DNA of 64,000 nucleotides from Orientallactaga sibirica. Taxonomy: Eukaryota; Chordata; Mammalia; Rodentia; Dipodidae. Below are positions 21,961-34,570 of the stretch, one piece after another. The translations under genes and the position numbers were made by a program. The notes under the pieces are model-generated. The model saw only the letters and a list, made by a program, of their open reading frames with translations. It was not told where the DNA came from and made no database searches. Each line of letters starts with the position of its first letter. The first letter of the stretch is position 1. The stretch spans positions 14,129,501-14,193,500 of the forward strand of contig JAEOAD010000015.1 of the NCBI GenBank assembly GCA_036365145.1. Reading direction: 5' to 3'.

Positions 21961-22799
21961 AGATCATGACTACAAATGACCTAAGGATAATCTACAATAT
22001 TTCACTTCAAAAAGATCCTACCAACACCTTGCAACAAAGCTCCAAAATCACGTTGAAATCAAAGAAATATATATCAAAAAGAAATGAAATAAGCATCTCT
22101 GAGAAGTGCATTGTGGCATTATTCACAATTATCAGGATATGTAAGCATCTTAACTGTCTGATGGATGAATAGATAATGAAATCATGAGATGTGTGAATAT
22201 ATACATAGCCTTAAAATGAAAGAAAACCCACCCTTTTCAACTACATAAATGAAACTAGTGAAATAAACTTTAAACAGAGACAAATATGGCACGGTCTCAC
22301 TTATGCACAGAAACTACAGAAGTCAAGTTACAGAATCAGAGAGTGGACAAGGGCTAATCAAGGCTTAGATATGGGAAAATGATGAGATTGGTGAAAGGAT
22401 ACAAACTTTCAGTTACAAGATGGAAAAAGTTCTGGATGCCAGCACCATGAATACATGAAGTTTCTAAGAGAAGGAGGGTTAAGTATTCTAATCACACCCA
22501 CTTCAAAGGCTGTTAGTTGATAGATATATTAATTTTTGTTAATAGTAATAAACTCACAATGAAGACAAATATCAAATCATCATGTTATGCACTTTGGATA
22601 TATGGTTTTTTTTCAATAACATCTCAAGAAAATTGAAAAAGTCAGTTGACCATAGGTGCAAGAGTTATTTTTTAGGGTCTAGATAGTATTTGCTTATCTA
22701 TTTGTCTATCAAAATGTAAATAACATACTGTCTTGATTACTTGTAGTTTCTTTCTTTTAAAAATAGGTATTATTACTACTAGTATATAAAGAATTAAGT

Positions 22800-24430
22800 T
22801 TTATTATGGTATTTTTCAAATTTTGGTTTTCCCTTATTCCTTCCTTATTCCCCACGAGAGCCCCTACTCTCTTGTTCTGTCCCCGTACCATAGCCTTCTA
22901 ACTGCTTTCATATTACATCTTTCCTTTTGTCCTCCTCTCAACCTGCTTTGTCATAGTCCCTTGCTCCCCTCTTGTGAACTCTTATCTCAATTCATTGTCT
23001 GTACTCACTCACACATCCTCTTGTTTACTTACATACAAATATTGAAAGCTAGGATCCACATGTAAGTAAGAACGTGCAATTTTTGCATTTCAGGGCCTGG
23101 GTTACCTCACTTAGTATAATATTTTCCTAAACTTCATAACTTTTTTTTTTTTTTTTAGTTTTTTGAGGTAGGGTCTCACTCTGGCCCAGGCTGACCTGGA
23201 ATTCACTGTGTAATCTCAGGGTGGGATTAAAAGGCGTGAGCCACCACACCTGGCCATAACTTCATTTTTTACAGTTAAGTAAAATTCAATTGTGTGTGTA
23301 TGCCACAATTTTATTATAGAGTCATCAGTTGATGGACAGATAGGCTGATTCCATTTCCTACTTATTGTGACTAGAACTCAATGAACATGTGTATACAAGT
23401 TTCTTTGTGGTAGGATATGAAGTCCATTGGATTACCCTGTAGTTTTGTAGTAAGTTTTAAAATTGATAAGAATTAGTATTATAACCCTATTTTTTCAAGA
23501 ATTTCAAGGACCTTGTTTCAGGTCCTTTGAATCCATATAAACTTTAGTAATTAGCTTGTCAGTTTCTGATAGGAGGCAGTTGGAATTTTTGATAGGAATG
23601 GCATTGAAACATTAGATACTGTACATATTGCATAATGTATGTTGCCAATTTAACCATCTTAAGTCTTCCACACTGTGAGTGTGGGATGTCATTAAAATAA
23701 TTTGTCTTTAATTTTTTTCTACCATGGAATTGTTATTTTGGTTTAATTGTTACAAGCATACCCAGTTGGTTTCTGTATATTGATATATTTTTGAAACTTT
23801 GTAAAAATTGTACATGAGATATGAGACTTTTAGTAGCTTCTTTAGATTTCTGCATGCAAGATCATATACTACATACAAAAGTCTCTTTTGATCTAAATGA
23901 GCTTTATTTTTATTATTTTTCCTTTATTAATTTTTTCTCTTTTTTGCCTAAATTAGCCAAACTTTTAGTATAAGGTAGAATAGAGGTGGGAAAGGAAGAT
24001 ATTCTGTCTTCTTTTTGATCTTAGGAAGCAAGCCTTCAGTCTCATACTCAGTATAAGCCACAGGCTTTCATAGTTTTCCTTCTTCAGATTGGGAACATCC
24101 CTCAACTCCCCATTTGACTGCTTCTGCCATAAAAAGCTGCTGGATTTTGTATACACTCATTCTGTGTCTCTTGAGATGTTCATGTGACTTTGTCTTTTAA
24201 TCTTTTGATATTTTCTCTATCTCTTCTCCCTCTATTCCTTAGTCCTAGAGAATAATTCTTTTTTCTGGATTTAACTCACTATTTTAAAATAGATACTTTA
24301 TTGAGAATTTTGGCATCTATATTAATGAGAGTTTAGTCTGTAATTTTTTGTTCTTAATGATGGCATTGGGTTTTGGTATTTGAGTTATACAGGCCTCATA
24401 CAATTATCTGTAACATGTTTCCTCTTGTAA
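22800..24430 (-). pseudogene. Old L1, antisense, with decayed ORF2
   Basis: The plus strand carries the reversed 3' UTR (22800-23090). After a B1, ORF2 motifs follow read backwards: AATTCAATTGTGTGTGTATG, CATCAGTTGATGGACAGATA, GATAGGAATGGCATTGAAAC, TTGAGATGTTCATGTGACTT and GGGTTTTGGTATTTGAGTTA. All frames are broken. It meets the sense L1 tail to tail. Confidence 0.7.
23143..23254 (-). mobile_element. B1 SINE with internal deletion
   Basis: Normal B1 up to CTCAGGGTGG, then a jump to GATTAAAAGGCGTGAGCCAC, losing about 45 bp compared with its neighbours. The TSD CATAACTT lies at 23135-23142 and 23255-23262, so the ends are intact and the loss is internal. Confidence 0.9.
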
Positions 24431-26459
24431 TGAGACATCAGAAAAGGAAGAAAAAGTATGCCAGAGCCCCAATCCCTGGAACCTATGTTACTCTATTAGG
24501 AAAAAGTTTCTTTGCAGATATAATTATATTGAAGATATTAAAATTAGATCATCCTGGTAAACTGTTATCAGATTAATTTCTCTATTAAGAGGTAATGGGG
24601 CAAGGAGACAACAGCAGGAAAGATATAAAGGTAAAGAGAATAGGAGAAAGGACAGGGAGTTTGGAGTGATATGACCATAAACCAAGTGCCCTGTGCTACT
24701 TATAAACACAGACCAGAGTTTCATCTTGTTGGGTCATGTCCATTTACAAACTGACTGACTAATTATTAGTAAGTAGCTTTTCCTGTCTTTATTCTTCACT
24801 TGGACCCACCAAACATGGTCATTTATCTTTATTTGTGCTAATATGTTAAAATAAGTTATGACTATATTTCATTGTTATGTACCATAGCTTAATGTTCAGT
24901 AAGTCTTCTGATAATGCACTTCTGTTGTTCTCTAGTTTTTCATTCTGTCTTTTAATTACTAGTGGCCCAAACATTAAAGCTCAGCTTCATACCCAGGGGT
25001 CTCCCTTCTCTACTTCCCAAATGTGTTCTGCCTTACAGATTCCTATGGTGGGTCAGATCACAGAACATGTCTTCAGGTGAGACTCTATCCATTTTGATTC
25101 TAATTCCTTTACTCTTTCTCACTACTAAAGTGTCATCATCCATGCAGTAATTTATTCCTTCACTTAGAACCAATTATTAAGATCTACTATATTGTACAGA
25201 GTATTCTACAAGCAGATGAAAACAGACAGAAATAAATAACATGGTGTTTGACTTAAGTGGAGGGTCACAAATTTATAAATATGATATATTGTAAAATATT
25301 ACCAACCTCATAAATCCAGAGATCAGTGGAAACAGAAAGGAGGTATTCTGTCCTTCTACTTGATCATAGTCTTACCATTTGAACTGTGGCTTTAAATGTT
25401 TTGTTTCACCAAATAAGAGAATGTTCTGCATTTAAATGTCCTGATCACCCAGTACTCCTGGGAATTTTGACAGAATGATCATGATGGTGTTCATGATGAT
25501 AATAATAATGGGAATAGTAGGTGCTCAATAACTATGTGTAATGAAAAATAACTTGCAATGGATAATAACTAGTATGTGATAGAACTGAGACTCAAATTGA
25601 GATTGTTTTTAGTGCATTTATCTATAATCCCTATATACTCAGTATTAGCTTAGCCAGAAAAATGAAGGGCAGTTTTCAGTTTTAAAGCACTCTATGTGCC
25701 AAATTACCCAAGACAAAAACTTCATGTGCCATTGTTCTGTTCAACTAAGCATTTGTAAGTCATAGAGGGAGACTAAAGAGGAATTTTTATGTTTGAACGA
25801 AGTTTGAGATGCACATTGTAGAATAGAGTTCAGTTTTTAAAACTAGAATGGATGGTAGCAAGGTGTTGCAGATAATATTTTGTTGATCATTAAAACTTCA
25901 ATTTTGTGGGGTGTATTTTGCTAGGAAGAGAGGTTGACAGGAAAAGCTGCATAATGGAGAATGATTCTGTTTTTTTTTTTTTTTTTTTTTTTTAGCTAAA
26001 ATTAGACCAAGGATTTTACTTTATGTTCTACTTGGCTCAATGAGTGCAATGAGATCTCTAGGTTTACATAGTCACAGACAGTAAGGAGTCCTCCAGAGGC
26101 TTCAGAGAAGAAGAAATAATGAAGCAACCTGGTGTTACTACCCTGCAGAGCCAGAAATGAGGTACCAGGGGCATACACAGACCCAGAACCTAGCTCATGC
26201 TGTAATCTGTTAAACAGACCTACCTGAAGAGTAATGAGGAATAGGAGAATGCAGAATCCTAAAGGGAATGGCTGCCTATAAAAGGCCTGAAAAAAAAAAA
26301 AAAAACTCCCAGAAGGATATTTTGATGTAGGAACACAGACCCAGAAGCAGTGAGCCCAGCATGAGCTTGAACATTTATTACTAACTTCTCTGAGAGATTA
26401 CTTAGCACACCAAAAGGTCACCTTCTAAAAGTTATTCTTGTGTTAAAGCAATATAAAAA
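24431..26459. other. Unassigned DNA with a poly(T)-poly(A) bracketed segment
   Basis: No coding frame is supported. A T tract at about 25971-25994 and an A tract at about 26289-26304 bracket roughly 290 bp of no recognised family. 25470-25560 is faintly MIR-like (GTAGGTGCTCAATAA). Confidence 0.35.
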
Positions 26460-26640
26460 CCTTATATCCTGTGGATGGGAATGCAAATGAGTGTAGCCAC
26501 TATGAAAATCGTTTTAGAGGGTCCTAAAAAATCTAAAAGAATGACCCAGCAATATCACTCCGGGGTATTCACCCCAAAGACTCTAACAGGTCACAGCAGC
26601 CTAACACAAGGGAAAACTGGCACTTTGGACTTTATTCCCA
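26460..26640 (+). mobile_element. Short L1 ORF2 relic
   Basis: GTGGATGGGAATGCAAATGA, GTGTAGCCACTATGAAAATC and CCAGCAATATCACTC follow the usual L1 ORF2 C-terminal order on the plus strand. Only about 180 bp is recognisable. Confidence 0.55.
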
Positions 26641-27153
26641 ATTTGATTGTACCCCTTTTAAGAAGTCACTTGCTGGGCATACAAATGACAAACACAATTA
26701 AACTGATTTAATCATGATTCCCAAAGATATCCAATTTAGTAAGTCTTCATTCTGTTGGATCTTAAATGTGCCAATATTGGATATAAAATAGTATATGAAC
26801 ACCAGGTAACTTTGAAATATGAGCTGGAATTTTGAGGCATTCATACTAGCACCTAATATGTAGAATAAAGAACTCTATGTAAAGACAAGCAACCTTCATA
26901 GAGATGTAATAATCACATCAGATAAGTTGTCTAGATTAAAAATGTTAAACCTAGTTAATTATTTATCTTTCATTTTCTCTGTTAAATTAAGGGATGTGGT
27001 TTCTGACTCCTGACTAGACTGTGAGTGATCATCACCTCCACATGTCTTCCACAATCCCCATCATTGAGCAAATACCTGCTGCATAACTCTCCAGTCCATT
27101 TAATTACTTTGGGCATATAATTTAGCTATTATTAGAAGTAAAACTATTTTTTT
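26641..27153. other. Unassigned non-coding DNA
   Basis: Nothing recognised. Confidence 0.4.
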
Positions 27154-27154
27154 A

Positions 27155-27318
27155 GCTGTGTGACGTGATGCACACCTTTAATCCCAGCACTTGGGAGGAA
27201 GAGGTAGGAAGATTGCCATGAGTTTGAGGCCACCCTAAGACTACATAGTGAATTCCAGATCAGCCTGGGCTAGAGTGAGACCCTACTTCGAAAAAAAATA
27301 ATAATAAAAAAGAAAAAT
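27155..27318 (+). mobile_element. B1 SINE
   Basis: AGCTGTGTGACGTGATGCAC through TTTAATCCCAGCACTTGGGA and GAGTGAGACCCTACTTCG to an AATAATAATAAAAA tail. Confidence 0.92.
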
Positions 27319-28262
27319 AAGCATAACATTTATTTTTAAAACACCTAGTTTTTCTTTTGTGTTCAAGATAAGGAAAGCCAGCCCAAACATGAATGATTGT
27401 CAGTCACTTCCCATTTTTATTCAGGTTAGTTTTGTACATTGAAAGGACATGAAAGTTATATAAGGCTTCTGAATCCCAGATGCCAAATAATTCTATGCCA
27501 TTAAGAGGAACCAAGCTGGCATCAAACTTACATAATATGAGCTAATAATTTATTGTTTTCTCTAATAAAGAAAGCACATTTCTACAAAACCTATGTTGGA
27601 ATAAGTTTTAAAATAGCCATGGATTTATGGTTACATAATGATTACCTCAGCTTCCTTCAAATATCCAAGCTCCCTGATTTGGCATTCAGATGCCTCAGTG
27701 ATTCAACCTTTTCCTATTTTTCTAACCCTTTCTCCAAACATCCTTTTGTTTGTGGTCCAAAACAACATGTGTAGCCTGCCTTCCCATATGTCCACCCCCT
27801 TGCATATTTGAAACAAGCAAGAAAGCTTTGGGTTCTGTGAGATTTGGAGAAATTTTGCAGAGGCTGCATAACAGTAGGGCCATTAATTTCCCCAACATCT
27901 CCCTAGTCGGTGACAAATGGAACTGCTTGTTAAAATGAATTAAAAACATCTCTAATTCAGAATGCAAGTTGTCATACAATTAAATTGGATAATTGAGAAT
28001 TCATTATGATGGTATAAAATATATCAAACTGTCACATCACAAAGTATATCTCAAATGGTTCAGCTTTAAGATATTCATCTTGCTTAGTCTGGTCCAGGGG
28101 CTGGATTTACCCAGATTTCCTTAAAGATCTAAGAGATTTGACATATGTCAACAACCCAAAGGCAGTATGATATCTGCTGCCAGTCACCCTTCTCTTCTGT
28201 ATATTTTTTGTATCTCTTATGATTGTTAAACCCATATTTGCAAAAAAAGGAATTATTAATAT
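27319..28262. other. Unassigned non-coding DNA
   Basis: Overlapping short frames near 27553-27979 run on both strands and suggest no product. Confidence 0.4.
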
Positions 28263-28273
28263 TGTGTTATAAC

Positions 28274-28424
28274 TTTTTTTTGTTGTTTTTTTGAGGGACG
28301 GTCTCACTCTAGCTCAGGCTGACCTGGAATTCACTGTGTAGTCTCAGGGTGGCCTCGAACTCATGGTGATCCTCCTACCTCTGGGGACAGTGCTGGGATT
28401 AAAGGTGTGCACCACCATACCTGG
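28274..28424 (-). mobile_element. B1 SINE
   Basis: T-rich tail, GACGGTCTCACTCTAGCTCA, ending CACCACCATACCTGG. The flanks TGTGTTATAACTTTT (from 28263) and TGTGTTATCACTTTT (from 28425) form a 15-bp TSD with one mismatch. Confidence 0.93.
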
Positions 28425-28439
28425 TGTGTTATCACTTTT

Positions 28440-30307
28440 AATTAATTAGTTAATTCACTAATGTAGTTTCAATAGCCTGGCAATGAAGAAGTCTTTGGAA
28501 GGCTCCCTGGCAGAGTGGGAGGAAAGTGTGGACCAAATAAGTAGCTTGTTTCTTCATAGATTTCTTGATTCACATCATGTCTGATTGGGTAGGAGATGTG
28601 GTCATGGCCTGGGTTGTTTAGACTGTGAATGGAAAGCCAGGAAATGGTTTTTTACCAAAAATCCAAGGTGTCCCTTTCTTTCACACAGTTTACTACCTGC
28701 AGTGGGAAAAAACTATTACATAGCCAATGAACCACATCATCATGATTGAATTCTGAATCTGTTAGAAGCTGCTATGTCATTTGTCTAATAGAGGTTGCAA
28801 CCACTCTCCTCCATAAATATTGGAATGAAAGTTAAATCTCCAACTACCTTGAGCGTGAGCTTGTTCCTGTGCACTCCAGCCTGCTCTCCTACACACACTA
28901 TGTTGCCTCTTTGTGATGTGCCTTTGCTTGTTTAGTGACAGCATCTTGAACTGTCCTTTTCTTCTTATTGGACCAACTTCTTATTAGTATCAATATAAAC
29001 TGAAATGTAGTTTCCCCACAAATGTTCTAATTACCAAGATTGCAGTACATGTGCTTTTCCTGTACTTTCACTACCACTTTTCTGTACTTACCCTATCATC
29101 ACATTTTATCTCACATTGGGATTATTGCTTGTCCCTCTGCCCATTAGCACGAGAGGGTGATGCCCTTGAACATAAAGGTCATCCTTTACTCAACCTGTGT
29201 GTAGTCTAGAATTGTAAAGAGGATATAGAAACAGCAGTAGCTCCTTGGTGCTGGTTTCCTTCCTTGCTCCCACCAAAAACTGCCCTCACTGCCACCTTCT
29301 CAGATATATGGACCTGCTTTCAGAATTTGCTGGTCTCTTCCCAACCATCAGTTCAACCTTTCTCAGGGACAGCTGCAGCATATCTTTTGAATACAGAGTG
29401 AAAAGGGACCTCAGGAATCAAACTCAGTGCTTTTCATTATTTGGATTTTTAAAGCCATCTTGAAATGTACAGGGTTCTGCATTTGTGAGGGAATTATCAG
29501 ATTCAAGATCTGAAATAACAAGTACAATATGTTGGAAGAATACATTTTTAAATGCTTGTCCTATTGAAGTAAATGAATATAGTCTTATATCTGGCAAGTT
29601 CCTTACCCACTCTTAGCCATTCTATCATTTGTATATAAACTAAATCACATCACAAAGTCAAAATAAATTTGCATGCATTAATCTCCTTAAAATACCTCAC
29701 AAAACTTGAAGTCTGCATGAAGCATGCCACAATGCATAAGAACCCTTTCCTCTTTCTTCAACCTCCCCAGAAACTGCCATTACTATAGCTCTGATGGAAG
29801 GATTCAGGCTGCAATACTGTGTCCCCAAACTTAAACTTTTCACTGCTCTACAGACACAAGGCAATCTCCTTTAATGAGATTTTCTTTAGCAGCCTGCAGA
29901 AAATGCATGAGAGACACAATGCAGAAAATCATTTGTAGCCTGCAGCATTCTATACCTTGCCATTGAGTTAATATGCAAAAGCTGAACATTACTAGTATGG
30001 TCAAGAATAGAAATACCATGAAATAGCAATACACACATTCTACTCTAGACAGCTTTCATCTTGCCAAAGTATTGGATGTTGAGTTTAAAATCACATTTTT
30101 GTTTATTATCTATTGTAAGACACCATATAACATGCTCTTCACAAGCCTCATTACAGAAGCTTCAGTATGTACCCTTTTCTATCCTCAATTAAAACTTTTA
30201 TCATTTCAAAATAAATTCAAAGACTTTCTTTCAAGTATGGTTTGAAATAAATATATTAACCTGATAGAGAACACCTGAGTATTACTGTCATAATTCTGGC
30301 ATTTAGA
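28440..30307. other. Unique-looking DNA
   Basis: A long stretch without recognisable repeats or supported frames. Conservation cannot be judged from one sequence. Confidence 0.4.
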
Positions 30308-30319
30308 CCACTATCTTTT

Positions 30320-30537
30320 TATTTATTTACTTAGGTACTTATTTATTATTTGCAAGCAGAGAGAGATAGGAGATAGACTGAGAGAATGGGTCCACCAGGA
30401 CCTCCAACCACTGTAAATGAGCTCCAGATGCATGTGACTCTTTCTGCATCTAGCTTTATGTGGGTACTGGGGAATTGAACCTAGGTCATTAGGCTTTATA
30501 GGCAAGCACCTTAACTGCTGACCTATCTTTTCATCCT
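30320..30537 (-). mobile_element. DIP-like SINE, short form, diverged
   Basis: TTTATTTATTTACTTAGGTA tail, then GAGCTCCAGATGCATGTGAC, CTTAACTGCTGACCTATC at the head end. Flanks ACCACTATCTTT and ACCATCTTCTTT look like a decayed TSD. Confidence 0.8.
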
Positions 30538-30549
30538 ACCATCTTCTTT

Positions 30550-32164
30550 CATACAATACTTTCATTCAAGTTATTTCTTCCTGAATGTTGTGTACACAGT
30601 ACAAGGCACTGTGTTGGACAAAATTGAATGTGTTTTTGGAAGACTAGTAATCAAGCACGTGAGACATAATTAGAAAAATAATGTTCTATAGTGAAGCTGT
30701 AATAGGTTAAAAGAGGGAGGAGAGAGAATGAAGTTGGATGGGTGACCTGGGTAGCTAACCTTGGGCAAGGTGTTCAATGACTTGTAAGGAGAAGGAAAAA
30801 CTTCAGAATTCCTGGGTCTGGAGAGTTGGTAGTACATTTAGCCATATTAAGTAGACTCAAATAACAATTCTTAGGAGGAAGGCTTGGGAGAAAGTGTAGT
30901 GTGGTAAGAGATGAAGTTATGAAATCATTCAGTGGCATACTAAATGTGATGTTCTGAATTCAGGACTAAGACTAGATGGAATTGTTTTAGGAAAGGCCAA
31001 GTGATGTGCTGGCACCATAGTGGCATTTAGGCAATACCCAGTAGTTGCTAGAAAGCCTTTATGTAACATGTTCCTGTGGTCTCTGTGGACTTAGAGCCCA
31101 ATAATAACCCCTGAGTAATTTTTAAGGACAGTGACCCTGTGTCTGATACCTTGGAGTCACAGTGGGACTGAGGTGGTTAAGAGTGAGGTGAACCAAACTT
31201 CAAAGCCAGGGAGAATCGATGGCTGTAAGTAACTGCAGCCTCACAGCTGCAGATTGCTCCAGTGGCTGCTGCATCGATTTTAGCTCCAGCTTCTAATTGC
31301 TGCAGCAGGCAAAACAAATGCCTCACTCTGGAGTGTTTAAAGCTATATAGATTTTCCTGGCATGAGAGTTGGGGCTTTTGTTTCTAGTGCTTTGGTGCAT
31401 TGCTCATTTGAGCATCCTTTTAAGTCATGTCCTGTTTGAAACTTCTTCATTTCCTGATTATGCACTGTCTTCTAGGACACGATATAGTTTTTCAAGGACT
31501 GTGGCCATGGTTTAAATGTTCTTGTTTGTTCCATATGACTGGGCATATCTCATGCAACAATGTTTGAACTGAATTCAATGCCAATTTAAGTAGCATCATT
31601 GTCCCAGTAAAGCAAGGTACTGAAAATGTCCATCAACCCACTTTTATAAGGTTCTCTTCTAGCTTTTGATCATGTTCACTCCTATCTTAATATGGTTGCA
31701 CTCCATTCTTTTCTTTAGCTTTCACATCATTTAGCTTACAGAAGACATGAAATATGAAACACTGATGATTGGAAAGCATATATTATGTAATTAGTAGTGT
31801 TGTATAAGTTTGAAAGTTTTGTTCTCTTTTTTATATAAAATATTTTTGTATATTACATAATAATTTTTATAATAACTGCAGGGTTAAAAACCTTGTTCCC
31901 TTTCTTTGCCCAAAAATCAGATGTAATGTTTTGTAAAACTAAAGACAAATGGTTTGTTGTGAGATTTGAATTCATAACCATCACAATTAACAGTTCAGAT
32001 AAGACTTGATCTCATCATTTTGGCCATCAATAGTTTTATGGTGGGTGCTGATAATAGCCAATAGTCATCTCTTAAAATTTACAATACTGGATAAATAAAA
32101 AAAAATTAACATAAGAAAATGTTCCCTATCAAAGATTTACACTTACATTAACTTCAGATATTTT
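30550..32164. other. Mostly unique DNA, faint L2-like relic at start
   Basis: 30575-30810 is faintly like a reversed L2 3' end. 31195-31330 is relatively GC-rich and carries two ATCGAT sites about 55 bases apart. No gene is supported. Confidence 0.3.
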
Positions 32165-34570
32165 TTCATTTTTCACATTTTTTGCCATTATTATTATTAA
32201 CAACACATTTCATATGGATATATCATGTGTTGGTACCCTCTTTTTCCTCACCCCTGCCCCCATTCCACTGGAGACTCTCTTCAGTGGGATTGCAGGTATT
32301 CCCTATGGGATTATTGGTTATTCATGAAGCATCAGACAGTAATTTTTGTGGCAGGGAGTGGGAGGGAATGCCTCTGGGCATGTTGTCTCAATCGGTGGCT
32401 CTTATAATCTTTCCACTCCCTCTTCCGCAAAATTCCCTGAGCTGTGGTGGGTGAGTTTTAAGTCTATTTCAGTGATGGGTTTGTAGGAATCTCTGGATCT
32501 CTGCTTTGGTAGGTGTTGAGTATCCTCAGGGTCTGTCTCCTTTACCCTGGCACTAATTATCAAGTTCAGCATGGAAGCAGCCCTCTTGCTCATCTCCTCA
32601 GTTCCTCTGTGGTTTCTGCTGTGGCTTGGCTGAAGTGCGAAGGGTTGTTTATCTCTTTGGGTCTTGCTACATTCTGAAAAAGAAGAACAGATTCTCCAGT
32701 GGAGAATGAGGTCAGAATAGTTTAAATGGGATAAACATCCTTAATTTAGGGAGAATTTGATGTATGTAACCCCTCTTTTAGCCAAAGACTAGTGAAAGCT
32801 TGACGCTGGAGAGCATAATCTTTGTCTCTATAGGATTCTGATCTGGTTCCCAATTCCAGACATGGGTTCCCTTACAACTAGCAGATCTCTTAGCCAATTA
32901 GAAAGCTATTGGTTATCCACTGAGGTTGTGTGCCACTATTGCACTTGTGTACATCCTGTCAGAGTGTTTGCTTCTGAGTAGCTTAAACCTCTAGTTGCTC
33001 ATACCATTGTTAGCCACTTTTCCCCAGTAGTTCGTGTAGTGCTTTCCAGCACCAGACAGGCTGTCTGGGGACTGGCTTTCTTGTGGATTATAGCTAGGTT
33101 TCTCCATAGTCTGTGTTGGCAGCATATAGTGTCTTCAGCAATAGGGTCTTACCTTTTGCCTCTGGTGGGTAATAAAGTGCATTGACAGAAAGCTGTCTTG
33201 ATTTGTGGACCTCGTAGGTCTCTCTGATGAACAGTTCATTGTGTGTAGCAACCAATTTCTGATACTGAGAGTTACAGGCCAGAGACAAAAAAAATTTTTT
33301 GCTTTTAAGCTTGGGCTTCCTCCCACCCTTTCCAGGGCCCTTCTTTTCAGGTGCACCCCTTACTCCTTTTGAGGGTTGTATCTTTTAACCTATCTCCAAT
33401 GATAAAGGTTTATATGGTACTAGTTCATTTTGGATTTAGTTTTGTGTTTGTTTTTCCCCACCCTCCTCTTTCCCTACCACTAAACCCTTCCATCCCTATT
33501 GTCTGGGCCTCAAGTTGTCTATCAGGTAAGTCAGCAACTTGAGTTGGTCCAAGTTAGGGACTGCAGATAAGTAAGACCATGCAGTACTTATCTTTCTGTG
33601 ATTGTGTGAATTCACTGAGCATGATCTGTTCCAAGTCTGCCCATTTTTCTACAAATTTCTATATATTGTTTTTCTCTTATTGATGAGTAGAATTCCATTG
33701 TGTAATATACCACAACTTCATTATCCATTCATCCAATGATGGGCACCTGGGTTGATTCCAGTTTTTAGCTATAATGAATTGAGCAGCTATAAACATGGTT
33801 GAGCTATGTAGTGATACATGGAGCATTTAGGATACCTAGTAAGGGAATGATGGACTGTTGGTAGCTCTATGTTCACCCTTTTCAGGAATTTTCATATTGA
33901 TTTCCATAGTGCTTGTACAAGTTTACATTTCCACCAACAGTGGATGAGGGTTCCTCTTTCCCCAGACCCTCACCAACATTTGTTGTTGTTAGACTTTCTA
34001 ATGATTGCCATCCTTACTGGAGTAAGGTAGAATTTCATGGTTGTTTTAATTAGCATTTCCCTAATGGTTAGGGATTTTGAACATTTTCTTAAGTTTGTGT
34101 CATCCATTTGTATTTCTTCTTCTGAGAACTCCTTATTTCAGTTCTCTGCCCCATTTTTGGAGTGGGTTGTTTGATTTTTTTTATTGATTAGTTTTTTTGA
34201 GGTCTTTATAGATTCTAGATATGAGGCTTCTGTCAGTGGTATAGCTGGTGGAGATTTTCTCCCTTTCAGTGGGTAATCTATTGGCTCTGCTTATAGCATG
34301 TTTGTCTGTGCAAAAGCTTTTAGTTTCATGATATCCCATTGGTTGAGAGATTATTTAATTTTCTGGACTACTGGGATTGTGTTCAGGAAGTCTTTCTCCA
34401 CTCCTATATCAAGGAGAGTGCCTCCTATTTTTTCTTCCAGTAGGAGAAGAGTTTCAGGTCTTATATTGAGGTCTTTAATCAATTTAGACTAGATTTTTGG
34501 GTATGGTGAGATGAGTGGGTCTAGTTTCATTTTTCTACATGTGGTTATCCAATTTGTCAGACTTTTTTTG
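32165..34570 (-). pseudogene. 5'-truncated antisense L1: 3' UTR and ORF2 C-terminal part
   Basis: 32180-33550 is a long L1 3' UTR read backwards. 33560-34570 is the reverse of the ORF2 C-terminal part: TACAATGGAATTCTACTC-type sequence on the minus strand encodes the usual YTMEFYS ending region, and TCCACCAACAGTGG, GCAAAAGCTTTTAGTTTCAT and AGGAAGTCTTTCTCCACTCC are typical plus-strand marks. The break near 34570 is a usual 5' truncation. The frames are interrupted, so it is not active. It is better preserved than the L1s at 17-24 kb. Confidence 0.85.

Larger units (their letters stand above)
17775..22640 (+). pseudogene. Old L1 with decayed ORF2 and 3' UTR, heavily interrupted
   Basis: Blocks of ORF2 appear in order on the plus strand: about 17810-18150, 18545-18655, 19216-19330, 19505-19750, 20136-20925, 21087-21325 and 21490-21700. 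The 3' UTR follows at about 21965-22640. Recognisable stretches include GCTATCAAAGGAATTGG, GACATCATATTCAGTGGTGA and GAATAAGATAAGAATGGTCA (reverse-transcriptase region), GAAACTACAGAAGTC and the late 3' UTR. All frames carry stops. It is split by SINEs, a solo LTR and an LTR fragment, listed separately. Confidence 0.7.

Noticed and set aside
17775..24430. Active LINE-1
   Set aside because: All ORF2 segments carry stops and frameshifts and lack a complete 5' end, so none can be functional.
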